Of a stretch of 48,683 nucleotides of DNA, positions 1 to 8,518 are shown one piece after another (the first letter of the stretch is position 1; each line of letters begins with the position of its first letter). The notes under the pieces were generated by a model that saw only the letters and a program-made list of their open reading frames with translations, was not told where the DNA came from and made no database searches. Location: assembly GCA_964587515.1 (NCBI GenBank), contig CAZPMO010000013.1, positions 1 through 48,683 of the forward strand. Reading direction: 5' to 3'. The translations under genes and the position numbers were made by a program. The stretch comes from CAZPMO01 sp964587515. Lineage in GTDB: Bacteria > Pseudomonadota > Alphaproteobacteria > MPNO01.

Positions 1-1979
1 ACCCGTTTCAGCAAATCCCGCATATGTGACGAGTTAAGCAGTTCGGGTGGATTTGGCGTGTGATGGGTGGCCAGAATGGTGTGCAGTCTGGATTTTTCCT
101 CCACCGTGATGATCTCTTCCAGGCTGGCCTGACCGGAGAACAGGTGGAACAAACCCTTTTCGGGCTCGATCTTCATTTCCTTGGCGACCGACGGTTTCCG
201 AAGATCGCAATCGATAAGCAGAACCTTGCCGTTGATTTCCGAGGCCGCCGCGAGCCGGGCGAGCGAAACCGACAGGCTGGTCTTGCCCTCACCGGGCAGC
301 GCCGAGGCGACAAGAATGATCTTGGGCGGATGATCGCGATCGGAAATCATCAGTGATGTCCGAAGCGAGCGGACTGCCTCGATATAGGGCGAATGGCCCT
401 GCTCCAGAACGAGGTCGCTGATCGATCGGCTTCGCTTGCCCCAACCGGGGGACTTGGGAATACCGCCGAGCGCGACGGTGTTCATCAGACGCTCGATCTG
501 TTCCTTGGTGCGGAACCCGTTATGCTGTTCGAGGATGAAGGCGATGAAACCGCCAAGCACCAGCGACACGAGAAAGCCGATACTGACGATCAGACCCTTT
601 CGCGGATACGAAGGCTTTGACGGTACGTGGCCTGGTGAAATGACGTCGACCTGGTTGCCGTCCAGCGAGTCCCGTTCGCTCGCCTGTTTGGAATGGGACA
701 TGAAGGATTCGTAAATCCTGCGGTCGGCGCGCGCCTCGCGCCGAAGCTGAAGGAGTTTGACCCGATTCTGCGCAAGACCGCCGCGCTGGTTGCCGCGATC
801 TTCCAGCTTTTCCTGCAATGTCGCGACCCGGGCGCCCGCGGAGCGCAATTCGTTTTGAAGCTCGGCGACAATGCGCTCTTGCTCCTCCGCGATCCGGCGC
901 TTGGCCGTTTTTATTTCAACGCGAATATTTATCATTTTCGGATGCCGCTCGCCGAAGCGCGTTTCCAGTTCCGCGGCGCGCCTGATCAGAGTCTCTTCCA
1001 CTTCCCGCAACCGCCGGATCACGGTAGAGGTGCGGATCTCCCTCACCGAACTCAGTTTTTCGGGCGATTTCATTAGTTTCTTGATTTGTGCCAGACGGAC
1101 ATTTTTTTCGGCGTATTTTCCCTTGGCGACTATGAGCTGGCGGCTGATCTCGGCGAAATTCTGTTCGATCAGGGCTGTGCGACCGGTGTCGTTGAGATTG
1201 TTGGTCGCCTGAAAATCAATCAGCCTGCGTTCCGATTTGAGCATCGTTACGTGCATGGCCGCGAGCCGCTCATCCATCCAACTGCCTTTTTGGATATTGG
1301 CGTGGATTTTTCGCTGGCGCTGGTCGGCGATGTAAGTTTCGGTATAGGCGTTGACGATCCGGGACGATTTTATCGGATCGTTTGATTCAATGGAGATTCT
1401 GACCACGTTGGACAATGCGGGCGGGGTGATCTTCATCCGCGTGCCGAAGGAATCGATCACGGCGCGCATCTCCAGCGCGCTATTCTCCTCGGCGGACCGC
1501 GGCGCCTCGGGCGCCCGTCCAACCCACGACCGATACAGCGTAATTGGATTGAAGTCGGCGAAGAGCGCCAGTATTCCCGGTTTTCTTAACGATGGGTTGA
1601 ATTCCGGATCGTCGAACAGACTTAGCCGTCGCACCACCTTTTCGATCAGTCTGTGCGACCGCATCACTTCGATTTCGCCGTACACTCCCGAACGCATACT
1701 CCTGAAAATTGTCGGCGCGGCGAGGCTGAAACCTTCCGAAATCTGCTTCTCACCCGCGGGTTTGATAATCATTCGCGCTTCGGACGTATAGCGCGGCGGT
1801 ATGTGAAGGGCGATGACCACGGAAAGACCGGTAATCAGGAAAACCGTGGTTACGACCAGCAATTTCTGTCGCCACAACAGACGCAGCAGTTCCGCGATGC
1901 CGCTCCCGTCCTCGGGAAGCGACGGAGCGGCTGCGCCTCCCGGAGAAGCTGCGTAATCGAGTTTTGCCGTCTGTTCCAT
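1..1979 (-). CDS. Wzz/BY-kinase polysaccharide chain-length determinant and tyrosine autokinase (5' part)
   Basis: The reading frame starts at ATG 1979 and stays open to the window edge, giving about 659 residues; the 3' end is missing. A Wzz-like N-terminal domain has a membrane segment near residues 35-57. A long charged periplasmic coiled-coil stretch (about 190-450) and a second membrane segment (about 460-482) follow. The cytoplasmic end carries a P-loop ALPGEGKT with Lys566 and a Walker A' motif LLIDCDLRKP near 586-596, the signature of bacterial tyrosine kinases (Wzc/ExoP/GumC type). The family controls chain length and export of exopolysaccharide at the inner membrane. The C-terminal tyrosine cluster, if present, lies outside the window. 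No clear ribosome site precedes the ATG. The adjacent plus-strand genes are divergent and metabolically unrelated. Confidence 0.9.
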   Translation of the reverse strand, partial: MEQTAKLDYAASPGGAAAPSLPEDGSGIAELLRLLWRQKLLVVTTVFLITGLSVVIALHIPPRYTSEARMIIKPAGEKQISEGFSLAAPTIFRSMRSGVYGEIEVMRSHRLIEKVVRRLSLFDDPEFNPSLRKPGILALFADFNPITLYRSWVGRAPEAPRSAEENSALEMRAVIDSFGTRMKITPPALSNVVRISIESNDPIKSSRIVNAYTETYIADQRQRKIHANIQKGSWMDERLAAMHVTMLKSERRLIDFQATNNLNDTGRTALIEQNFAEISRQLIVAKGKYAEKNVRLAQIKKLMKSPEKLSSVREIRTSTVIRRLREVEETLIRRAAELETRFGERHPKMINIRVEIKTAKRRIAEEQERIVAELQNELRSAGARVATLQEKLEDRGNQRGGLAQNRVKLLQLRREARADRRIYESFMSHSKQASERDSLDGNQVDVISPGHVPSKPSYPRKGLIVSIGFLVSLVLGGFIAFILEQHNGFRTKEQIERLMNTVALGGIPKSPGWGKRSRSISDLVLEQGHSPYIEAVRSLRTSLMISDRDHPPKIILVASALPGEGKTSLSVSLARLAAASEINGKVLLIDCDLRKPSVAKEMKIEPEKGLFHLFSGQASLEEIITVEEKSRLHTILATHHTPNPPELLNSSHMRDLLKR

Positions 1980-2311
1980 CAATACCAATCGACGCGTCGC
2001 CACACCTGCCGTCCACGCACACCGAACGCGGCCGGCAGGGCCTTGCGATGGTTAACCACCGTTATCATTAACCGATAACGTTAATGGACCCTCAACGGAC
2101 GGCCTGTTCGCCTCCATATTGAAAGCTCTAAGATTATGATTTTTAACAAAAAATAGCAGAGATTTCCGGCGAGCTGGATATATTGAAGCCAACCGGGAAT
2201 GGCCCGCTACCCTATTGAACGACGCAGCGCGACCGGTATCATGGTGAAGGCCAAGGCGAGAGCACGATCCGACCAAATAGGATCATTTGAAGGCGGGCGA
2301 TTGGAGGCGAT
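1980..2311. other. Divergent intergenic region
   Basis: This 332-base gap separates the divergent autokinase and VOC genes. It is AT-richer than its surroundings, notably around 2125-2165, as expected for promoters. It contains the overlapping inverted repeats listed separately at 2050-2086. I saw no credible coding frame and could not assign a -35/-10 pair with confidence. Confidence 0.6.
2050..2086. promoter_or_regulatory. Overlapping inverted repeats, candidate operator
   Basis: Three dyads are interleaved. GGTTAACC (2050-2057) is a palindrome. CGTTATC (2060-2066) pairs with GATAACG (2074-2080) across 7 bases. CATTAAC (2066-2072) pairs with GTTAATG (2080-2086) across 7 bases. The block lies 71-107 bases upstream of the autokinase start and about 225 bases upstream of the VOC gene. 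The TTAA half-sites recall CtrA-type boxes, but their spacing (9 and 12 bases) does not match the TTAA-N7-TTAA consensus. The binding protein is unknown. Confidence 0.4.
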
Positions 2312-3166
2312 ATGATTGAGCTGGTCGATATCCGTTATGTTCGGCTCGGCACCGCCGATGTCGACGGCGCGGTACGGTTCGCGACGGAAATGCTTGGGCT
2401 GGAGCTTGTCGGGCGGGAAAACGGCCATGCCTATGTGCGGGGCGACGACCGCGACCACAATATCTGTTACTTCGAAGGCGACCCCAAGGATCATACGCTG
2501 GCCTTCGAGGTCCTGACCCGGCAAGCATTGGAGGCCGCGGCCGAGGAGCTGGACCAGGCGGGACATCCGGTACATTGGGGCAACGGGGAAGAATGCGCCG
2601 GGCGCCGCGTGATGGCGTTCATCAATTTCAAGGACCCGACCGGCAACAGCATCGATCTGGTGCTGCGCCCCTTCCACAGCGGCGTGCGGTATTTTCCGAG
2701 TCGCGACGCGGGCATCACCGAATTCAACCATGTCGGGCTGCGTACATCCGACGCGCCGCGCGACGAGGAATTCTGGTGCACCCATTTCAATATTCGCGCC
2801 AACGACTGGATCGGCCCGGCGCCGCTATTGTCTTTCGACAAGATGCATCACCGCATGGCGCTGTTCCCCGCCGCCGATCCCGGCGTGCAGCACATCAATT
2901 TCCAGGTCGAGAGCATCGACGACATCATGCGCTCCAACTACTTCCTGAATGAACGCCAGGTACGCATCGTCTTCGGCCCCGGCCGGCACGCGACCTCGGG
3001 CGCGGAATTCCTGTATTTCGAGGGGCCGGACGGCATGGTCTATGAGTATTCGCATAATGTCCGCATGATCGAAGATCCGGACTATCGGCCACGCCAGTTC
3101 CCCTTTATTCCTGAATCGTTCTGCGTCTGGGGCGCCAAGCCCGACATTCCGGAATTCAAGGACTGA
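2312..3166 (+). CDS. VOC-family extradiol dioxygenase-like protein (two-domain)
   Basis: The 284-residue protein has two tandem VOC (glyoxalase/bleomycin-resistance) modules, about residues 4-120 and 135-260, the architecture of type I extradiol ring-cleavage dioxygenases such as BphC. The C-terminal module keeps the expected metal triad: His140 (FNHVGLR), His194 (QHINFQV) and Glu245 (VYEYSHN). The second-sphere His226 in GPGRHATSG corresponds to the conserved GxGRH region. An Fe(II)-dependent ring-cleaving role on a catechol-like substrate is therefore plausible, but the substrate is unknown. It is followed 12 bases later by the class II aldolase-like gene and then an amidohydrolase, a grouping seen in aromatic acid catabolism. 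The start is the ATG that begins the conserved first beta strand. Confidence 0.82.
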   Translation: MIELVDIRYVRLGTADVDGAVRFATEMLGLELVGRENGHAYVRGDDRDHNICYFEGDPKDHTLAFEVLTRQALEAAAEELDQAGHPVHWGNGEECAGRRVMAFINFKDPTGNSIDLVLRPFHSGVRYFPSRDAGITEFNHVGLRTSDAPRDEEFWCTHFNIRANDWIGPAPLLSFDKMHHRMALFPAADPGVQHINFQVESIDDIMRSNYFLNERQVRIVFGPGRHATSGAEFLYFEGPDGMVYEYSHNVRMIEDPDYRPRQFPFIPESFCVWGAKPDIPEFKD

Positions 3167-3178
3167 ACGGAGGACGCC

Positions 3179-3883
3179 GTGGCGGAAACCGAATTCGGCG
3201 CTATGGGCGAACCGATCGAGCGGACCCAGATCAGGGTGCGCAAGGCGGCGCGCGCCCTGCCCCGGCACGGGCTGGGTCATGCATTTGGCCATATCAGCGC
3301 GCGCCTCGACGCCGACAGCTTCCTGGTCTGCGCCGCCAAACCGATGGGCAATATTCTGCCCGGTGAGGCCGGCGTCGTGGTGCCGCTTGAAGGGCCGTTG
3401 CCCGACGGCGTGCTTGGCGAGGTGCGTTGCCACCAGCAGATCTACCAGCGCCGGGCGGACGTCAACGGCATCTGCCGCACATTCTTGCGTGACGTGATGA
3501 CGCTTTCGACAATGCGCCTGACGCCGCGCGCGCGACACGGTTTCGGCAGCTATTTCGCGCCGTGTCCGCCGCTGTGGGATGATCCCCGACTGATGCGCAA
3601 CGACGATGCGGCGGCGCGTTTCGCCGAACAGCTCGGCGATGCCCGCGCTATCGTGATGCGCGGCAACGGCGTGGTGCTGACCGGCGCCACAGTGGAAGAA
3701 AGCATCGTGATGGCGTTTTTCCTCGAAGAGGCAGCGCGCACCGAGCTCGCCGTGCTGGCGGCCGGCGAGCGCGTCGACCCGGTGGAGCTCACCGCCGAGG
3801 AAGCCGAGGCGCGGGCCATTTCGTCGGGGCGCATCTTCGAGCGCATGTGGGATTACCTTACGTTCGGCGATCCCGAAGAATAG
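3179..3883 (+). CDS. Class II aldolase/adducin-fold protein lacking the zinc histidines
   Basis: The protein has 234 residues, a GTG start and a GGAGG ribosome site at 3168-3172. The fold signature is clear: GLGHAFGHISARL (31-43), E81 with HQQIY (85-89), RADVNGI (92-98) and RGNGVVLTGATVEE (161-174). In the family, zinc is bound by the two His of the VxHTH motif and the His of RGHG. Here those positions read CRTFL (Arg100, Phe102) and RGNG (Asn163), so all three ligands appear lost. It may be a metal-independent enzyme, use another metal site, or have a structural role. Relatives include 3,4-dihydroxyphthalate decarboxylase and fuculose-phosphate aldolase. Its place between a ring-cleavage-like dioxygenase and an amidohydrolase favours a decarboxylase or lyase step in the same pathway. 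Confidence 0.8.
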   Translation: MAETEFGAMGEPIERTQIRVRKAARALPRHGLGHAFGHISARLDADSFLVCAAKPMGNILPGEAGVVVPLEGPLPDGVLGEVRCHQQIYQRRADVNGICRTFLRDVMTLSTMRLTPRARHGFGSYFAPCPPLWDDPRLMRNDDAAARFAEQLGDARAIVMRGNGVVLTGATVEESIVMAFFLEEAARTELAVLAAGERVDPVELTAEEAEARAISSGRIFERMWDYLTFGDPEE

Positions 3884-3979
3884 GACATCGAAGTTTCATA
3901 AAAATTTGGGCGCGCGGGGCTTTTTCGCGGTAGAGTTCCGCCACACAGAATGAACAACCCGTTCAGGAGGGGAAAAATA

Positions 3980-5221
3980 ATGGTGAACGAAACGGACAAG
4001 GCCGAACCGACCTCATTGCAGGCCATTGACCGGCAGACGCCGACCGGAGAGATGCTGGCCCACGCCGTGCGTCAAACGCGCGACAAGGGTCTCGACGACG
4101 TGCTGGTGATCGACGTCGACGCCCATCATTTCGAGACTTCTTCCTGGGCGCAGGTGGTCGAATTTATCGAGGATCCGGTGTGGCGCCAGATCGCCAAGAG
4201 CTTCGAGCGCCCCGACGGCACCAACCCGGGCGCGCTGGGCAACTACCAGCCGGGATACAATTATCAGCATGTCGGCGGCCGCATTCCCCATTCGGGCGGC
4301 ATGCGCTCCGAGCCCATCGACGATAAATCCGTGCATCGCGACGTCATTCTCGCGCGGCGCTCCATGGAAGCGTTGTCGATCGATTATCAGGTGATCTTCC
4401 CGACGCCGATGCTGAGTCTCGGACTGCATCCCAGCCCGGAACAGGAAATCGCTCTCGCCTTCGCCTATAATCGCTGGCTGACCCAGGAAATATTGCCGGG
4501 CGACGACCGTCTCACCGCGCTGATCTACCTGCCGTTCAACGATCCCGACGCCAGCCTGCGCACGGTCGAGGAATTCGCCGGCAAGAAGGGGGTCGCCGGA
4601 TTCAACGTCACATCTGTGCGCCACAAGCCGGTCCACCATAACCAGTATATGAAGGTCTATTCGGCGATCGAGGAATCCGGCCTGCCGCTCGGCTTCCATG
4701 CCGGCCCCACCTGGGACGACCAGTGGATGCAGCAGATCGACCGGTTCATCGGCGTGCACGCGCTATCCTTCGTGCTGTGCAACATGGTGCATCTCACCAA
4801 CTGGGTTTTGCATGCCCTACCCGAGCGCTTCCCCAACATGCCGGTGGTGTGGATCGAAAGCGGCCTCGCCTGGATTCCGTTCATGATGCAGCGCCTCGAC
4901 AATGAATTCCTGATGCGCTCCTCGGAAGCGCCGGGGCTCAAGAAGCTGCCCAGCGAATACATCAAGGAAATGTATTACACCTCGCAACCAATTGAGGCGC
5001 ACGATCCGAAGTTGTTGCAGTCGACGCTGGAAGCGATGAACGCCGAAACCCAGCTTCTCTATGCGTCGGACTGGCCGCACTGGGATTTCGATTCACCCAG
5101 CACCATCTGGGATATCCCGTTCCTCAGCGAGGAAGCCAAGCGCAACATCCTGGGCGGCAACGCCAACCGCATCTTCAAGCTGGCCCCGGAAGGCGGGCTG
5201 AGGAAAGCAGCGGCGGAATAG
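3980..5221 (+). CDS. Amidohydrolase family 2 (ACMSD-like metal-dependent hydrolase/decarboxylase)
   Basis: I start this at ATG 3980 because AGGAGG (3965-3970) sits at ideal distance; an in-frame ATG at 3950 has no such site. The resulting 413 residues form a TIM-barrel amidohydrolase of the COG2159 type. The N-terminal strand carries DVDAHHFE (45-52). Mid-protein is GFHAGPTWDD with a probable metal His. The conserved WIESG strand and, near the C terminus, ASDWPHWD with the catalytic Asp follow. Members include aminocarboxymuconate-semialdehyde decarboxylase and several benzoate/resorcylate-type decarboxylases. A decarboxylase or hydrolase acting on a product of the neighbouring dioxygenase-like gene is a fair inference; the substrate is not known. 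Confidence 0.85.
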   Translation: MVNETDKAEPTSLQAIDRQTPTGEMLAHAVRQTRDKGLDDVLVIDVDAHHFETSSWAQVVEFIEDPVWRQIAKSFERPDGTNPGALGNYQPGYNYQHVGGRIPHSGGMRSEPIDDKSVHRDVILARRSMEALSIDYQVIFPTPMLSLGLHPSPEQEIALAFAYNRWLTQEILPGDDRLTALIYLPFNDPDASLRTVEEFAGKKGVAGFNVTSVRHKPVHHNQYMKVYSAIEESGLPLGFHAGPTWDDQWMQQIDRFIGVHALSFVLCNMVHLTNWVLHALPERFPNMPVVWIESGLAWIPFMMQRLDNEFLMRSSEAPGLKKLPSEYIKEMYYTSQPIEAHDPKLLQSTLEAMNAETQLLYASDWPHWDFDSPSTIWDIPFLSEEAKRNILGGNANRIFKLAPEGGLRKAAAE

Positions 5222-5278
5222 GATCCAGGCGCGACGTGAATCCTCGACAATGATCTCGATGCGCCTCGGGTCGGGATC

Positions 5279-6454
5279 ATGAGCGTTCGTGAAATCGGCA
5301 TAATCCTCAATGGCGCGACTGGGGGAATTTGCTCGTTCCAGCATCTTGCCAATTCGCTCGCGCCGATCCGCGCCGAGGGTGGTTTGCGGATCGGCGATGA
5401 AACAATCATGCCGAAGCTACTGCTGGTCGGTCGCGACAACGAACGACTGTCGGAAGTCGCCCGCGCCAATGGCGTCGATGACTGGACCACGGAACTGGAC
5501 CGCGCCCTGGACAATACGGATTTTCCGGTGTTCTTCGACGCCGCCGCGACCCACATGCGCGCCGATATCCTGCACCGGGCGCTGGCCGCCGGGAAACATA
5601 TCTTCGCGGAAAAACCCGTCGCTCCGTCGGTCGACGAAGGATTAGCGCTGCTGCGGGACGCGGAGTCCCGGAAACTCAAACACGGTGTCGTCGAGGACAA
5701 GCTGCATCTGCCCGGCCTCGCGAAACTGGCGACGCTCGTGGACGGCGGGTTTTTCGGCCGAATTGTCGGCTTCAAGCTGGAGTTCGGCTGGTGGGTATTC
5801 GACGGCATCACGGACGCCGCGCAGCGCCCAAGCTGGAATTACAAGCGCGCGACCGGCGGTGGGCTCGTCTCCGACATGACTCCCCACTGGCGTTACATCA
5901 TCGAGGGCCTGCTCGGCCGGATCGACCGGATCGTCTGCGCCACTTCCATCGCGCAGGTCGAGCGCGCCGATGAATCCGGTGTCGGCTTCCAGGTCGATGT
6001 CGAAGACACGGCGCCGACGCTGTTGCGGATGGAAAGCGGCGTGACCGGCGCCATCCTCGCTTCCTGGGCAACAAGAGTACGCCGTGAAGACCTGATGACG
6101 ATGCAGATCGACGGGACAAAGGGATCAGCGGTCGCGGGGCTCAGACGATGCTTTACGCAACGGGCGGCGGAAACGCCGGCGATCGCCGGGTTCAGGATGG
6201 GTAAAGACGTTGATACAATGAACGTCGCGACAGACTTTTTCGTGGACTGGCAAGAAGTTTCCGATGCGACCCCCTACAAGAACCCGTACCGTTACGGTTG
6301 GGAAAAATTTATTGCTCATGTGGTCGCCGACGCGCCATTCGACGCGCCGCTGTCGGCGGGGATCCGCGATGTTCAGCTTTCACAAGCCTGCGTCGAGAGC
6401 GCGGCCAGCGGCGAATGGATGGAAATGCCCCTGTTGACGGATGACGCGGAATGA
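5279..6454 (+). CDS. Gfo/Idh/MocA-family NAD(P)-dependent oxidoreductase
   Basis: The 391-residue protein begins with a Rossmann strand IGIILNGATGG (6-16), an altered form of the usual GxGxxG. It has the family hallmark FAEKP (109-113), in which the Lys-Pro contacts the nicotinamide and substrate. The C-terminal half is the alpha/beta substrate-binding domain, with GGGLVSDMTPHW around residues 195-206 supplying the expected catalytic Asp/His region. Family members oxidise or reduce sugars, inositols and related hydroxy compounds. It is separated from the amidohydrolase by 57 bases. Its stop overlaps the next ATG by 4 bases (ATGA), so the two are probably translationally coupled. Confidence 0.85.
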   Translation: MSVREIGIILNGATGGICSFQHLANSLAPIRAEGGLRIGDETIMPKLLLVGRDNERLSEVARANGVDDWTTELDRALDNTDFPVFFDAAATHMRADILHRALAAGKHIFAEKPVAPSVDEGLALLRDAESRKLKHGVVEDKLHLPGLAKLATLVDGGFFGRIVGFKLEFGWWVFDGITDAAQRPSWNYKRATGGGLVSDMTPHWRYIIEGLLGRIDRIVCATSIAQVERADESGVGFQVDVEDTAPTLLRMESGVTGAILASWATRVRREDLMTMQIDGTKGSAVAGLRRCFTQRAAETPAIAGFRMGKDVDTMNVATDFFVDWQEVSDATPYKNPYRYGWEKFIAHVVADAPFDAPLSAGIRDVQLSQACVESAASGEWMEMPLLTDDAE

Positions 6455-7593
6455 CAATACCCGCCGCGACCGACTTGCCGGTCCTGGATCTGGGGGACGA
6501 CCCCTACGAACGGGGGCTTGTGCATGGGCGCGACCTTGCAGGCGCCATCGCCGAAAACGTGGAGACCTATCTCGCCCGGTTCGCCGCCAGCGGTCTCGAC
6601 TCCGAAACCGCGCGCCGGGAAGGTCATAGCTGGATCGAGGTGACGCGTAACCAGAATCCGGAATATGCCGAGGAAATGCGCGGCATCGCGGACGGCTCCC
6701 GGCTGCCGCTGGCCGACATCGTGATGCTGAACGTGCGATATGAAATCACGTTCGGCCTGTTCCTGAAGGAATCGCGGGAAGCCGACATCGCGACCGTTGC
6801 CGATGGCGCGGATGGCTGTTCGACATTCGGCGTGATGCCCGACGCATCGGCGAACGGGCACACCATCGTGGGACAGAATTGGGACTGGCTGGCCGGCGTG
6901 TACGGGCGCTGCGCCCTGTTACGGGTACGGCGCGCCAGCGGCCCTGATTTCATCTGCTTTACGGAAGCCGGAATCGTCGGCGGCAAAATGGGCGTCAACG
7001 AACACGGCATCGGCCTGGTGGAAAACGGCCTTGTTTCCGATCACGACGGCGTCAACGCCTATGAGAAACCGTTTCACATGCGGTGCCGAGAGGTCCTGAA
7101 CGCGGAATCATTTGATATCGCCCTGCTGCCGGTCGTCGAGACCCGTCGGGTTTGTTCGGCCAATTTCATGATTGGTCATTCGGACGGGGAAATCATAAAT
7201 CTGGAAACCAGCCCGGATGCGGTGTCCTATCACTTTCCCACCGATGGGATTGTCACCCATTCCAACCATTTCCTCGATGCGCGTCACGGTCCGTCGCAAA
7301 TGGAGCGCCTGTCGCCCAGCACGCTGTATCGCGCCAACCGGCTCGACCGGCTGCTCCGTAAGGATATCGGGGGGCTGGATATGCCGCGGTTCAAGACCGC
7401 CCTGTCCGACCATTTCGGCAGCCCCAATGCGATCTGCCGGCACCCCAACGACAGCCAACCCAAGGCCCGACAGACCATGACCAACGCCGCCGTCGTTATC
7501 GATCTGGCCGCGCGAACGATGCATGTGGCCAATGGCCCGCCATGTTGCAACGACTTCGTCGCGCATGGGCTGGCGCCCGCCTCAACCGGCTGA
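6451..7593 (+). CDS. Peptidase C45-type autoprocessing acyltransferase/amidase
   Basis: The 380-residue protein matches the Ntn-hydrolase family C45 (acyl-CoA:6-aminopenicillanate acyltransferase-like). The Gly122-Cys123 pair in DGCSTFGV is the expected self-cleavage site, which would leave Cys123 as the N-terminal nucleophile. The following GQNWDW motif (about 142-147) and NEHGIGLVENGL (about 179-190) are typical of the beta subunit. In this large family most bacterial members have no known substrate; hydrolysis or transfer of an amide-linked acyl group is the usual chemistry. No signal peptide is visible. The start overlaps the upstream oxidoreductase stop by 4 bases. A polysaccharide deacetylase-fold enzyme follows, so amide or acyl removal may be the common theme. 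Confidence 0.83.
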   Translation: MTIPAATDLPVLDLGDDPYERGLVHGRDLAGAIAENVETYLARFAASGLDSETARREGHSWIEVTRNQNPEYAEEMRGIADGSRLPLADIVMLNVRYEITFGLFLKESREADIATVADGADGCSTFGVMPDASANGHTIVGQNWDWLAGVYGRCALLRVRRASGPDFICFTEAGIVGGKMGVNEHGIGLVENGLVSDHDGVNAYEKPFHMRCREVLNAESFDIALLPVVETRRVCSANFMIGHSDGEIINLETSPDAVSYHFPTDGIVTHSNHFLDARHGPSQMERLSPSTLYRANRLDRLLRKDIGGLDMPRFKTALSDHFGSPNAICRHPNDSQPKARQTMTNAAVVIDLAARTMHVANGPPCCNDFVAHGLAPASTG

Positions 7594-7622
7594 AAACTGG
7601 CATTCGACGGGAGAATACGACT

Positions 7623-8462
7623 TTGGCTCGACATATTGTCTGCCTGACTTTCGATTTCGACACGCAATCCGGATTTATCGCCCGGGGCTGGGACAGCCCG
7701 ACGCCGCTGTCGCGCGGCGAGTTCGGCGTCATGGCCTCGGGTCGCATACTCGCAACGCTCAAGGCGCGGGGCTTGCCCTCCACCTGGTTTACTCCCGGTT
7801 TCACCATCGAAAGCCATCCTGCTTCCTGCGAGGCGGTAGTGGCGGACGGGCATGAGATCGCGCATCACAGCTGGACGCATGTGCCACCGGCCATGCAGAG
7901 TCGCGACGAAGAAGCTGAAGACATGGCGCGCGCCAACGAGGCGATTCGGAAGCTTACCGGAAAAACCGCGCGTGGCTATCGCTCTCCGTCCTGGGATCTC
8001 TCGGAAAACACTATCGAGCTACTGATAGACGAGGGCATGGAATATGACAGCAGCCTGATGGGCGGCGACTATATTCCCGCCTGGGCGCGACAGGGAGACA
8101 GTTTCAAGTTGGGCGAACCGATCCGGTACGGCGAAAACACCAACCTCGTCGAAATGCCGATCAGCTGGTCGCTCGACGATTACCCGCATTTCGAGTTCAT
8201 TCGCACTCCCGAGGTCACCCTGCCGGGCCTGCAGTCCGCCCGCTCCGTCATGGAAAGTTGGTCGGACGAGTTCGTCTACATGCAAAAGACCGTCGATTGG
8301 GGGATCCTGACCTACACCATGCACCCCTACGTCATTGGGCGCGGCTACCGCATGCTGGCGCTGGAGACATTGCTGGATCGGCTGGTCGACGGCGGCGCCG
8401 TTTTCATGACAATGGAAGACGCCGCCCAAGAAGCCCGAGAACGATTGTCCGCGGCCGGTTAG
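7623..8462 (+). CDS. NodB-homology polysaccharide deacetylase-family protein (cytosolic PgdA/PuuE type)
   Basis: I place the start at TTG 7623, which has GGGAG 10 bases upstream and begins directly before the first conserved strand. An ATG at 7542 would add 27 arginine-rich residues and overlap the previous gene by 52 bases. The 279 residues carry the NodB motifs: TFDFD (9-13) with Asp13 as metal ligand, HEIAHHSWTH with His82 and His86, and RGYRSPSWD for the third motif. Absence of a signal peptide and the DFD form of motif 1 resemble the Helicobacter PgdA and allantoinase PuuE branch. That branch acts on small amides or peptidoglycan precursors rather than on extracellular chitin. The substrate is unknown. 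Confidence 0.85.
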   Translation: MARHIVCLTFDFDTQSGFIARGWDSPTPLSRGEFGVMASGRILATLKARGLPSTWFTPGFTIESHPASCEAVVADGHEIAHHSWTHVPPAMQSRDEEAEDMARANEAIRKLTGKTARGYRSPSWDLSENTIELLIDEGMEYDSSLMGGDYIPAWARQGDSFKLGEPIRYGENTNLVEMPISWSLDDYPHFEFIRTPEVTLPGLQSARSVMESWSDEFVYMQKTVDWGILTYTMHPYVIGRGYRMLALETLLDRLVDGGAVFMTMEDAAQEARERLSAAG

Positions 8463-8474
8463 GGCATGCGCCCT
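8461..8474 (+). terminator. Short stem-loop at the deacetylase stop codon
   Basis: AGGGC (8461-8465) pairs with GCCCT (8470-8474) around a four-base loop and is followed by TTTGG. It overlaps the stop codon of the deacetylase gene and lies between convergent genes. The stem is short and the T run weak, so this is at best a modest terminator. Confidence 0.3.
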
Positions 8475-8518
8475 TTGGTCTGCACCAGCCCGCTCCCCCG
8501 CCCCTTTGAAATTTCTTA

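Noticed and set aside
2066..2086. CtrA binding site
   Set aside because: TTAA half-sites are 9 bases apart here, and 12 apart in the other combination, not 7.
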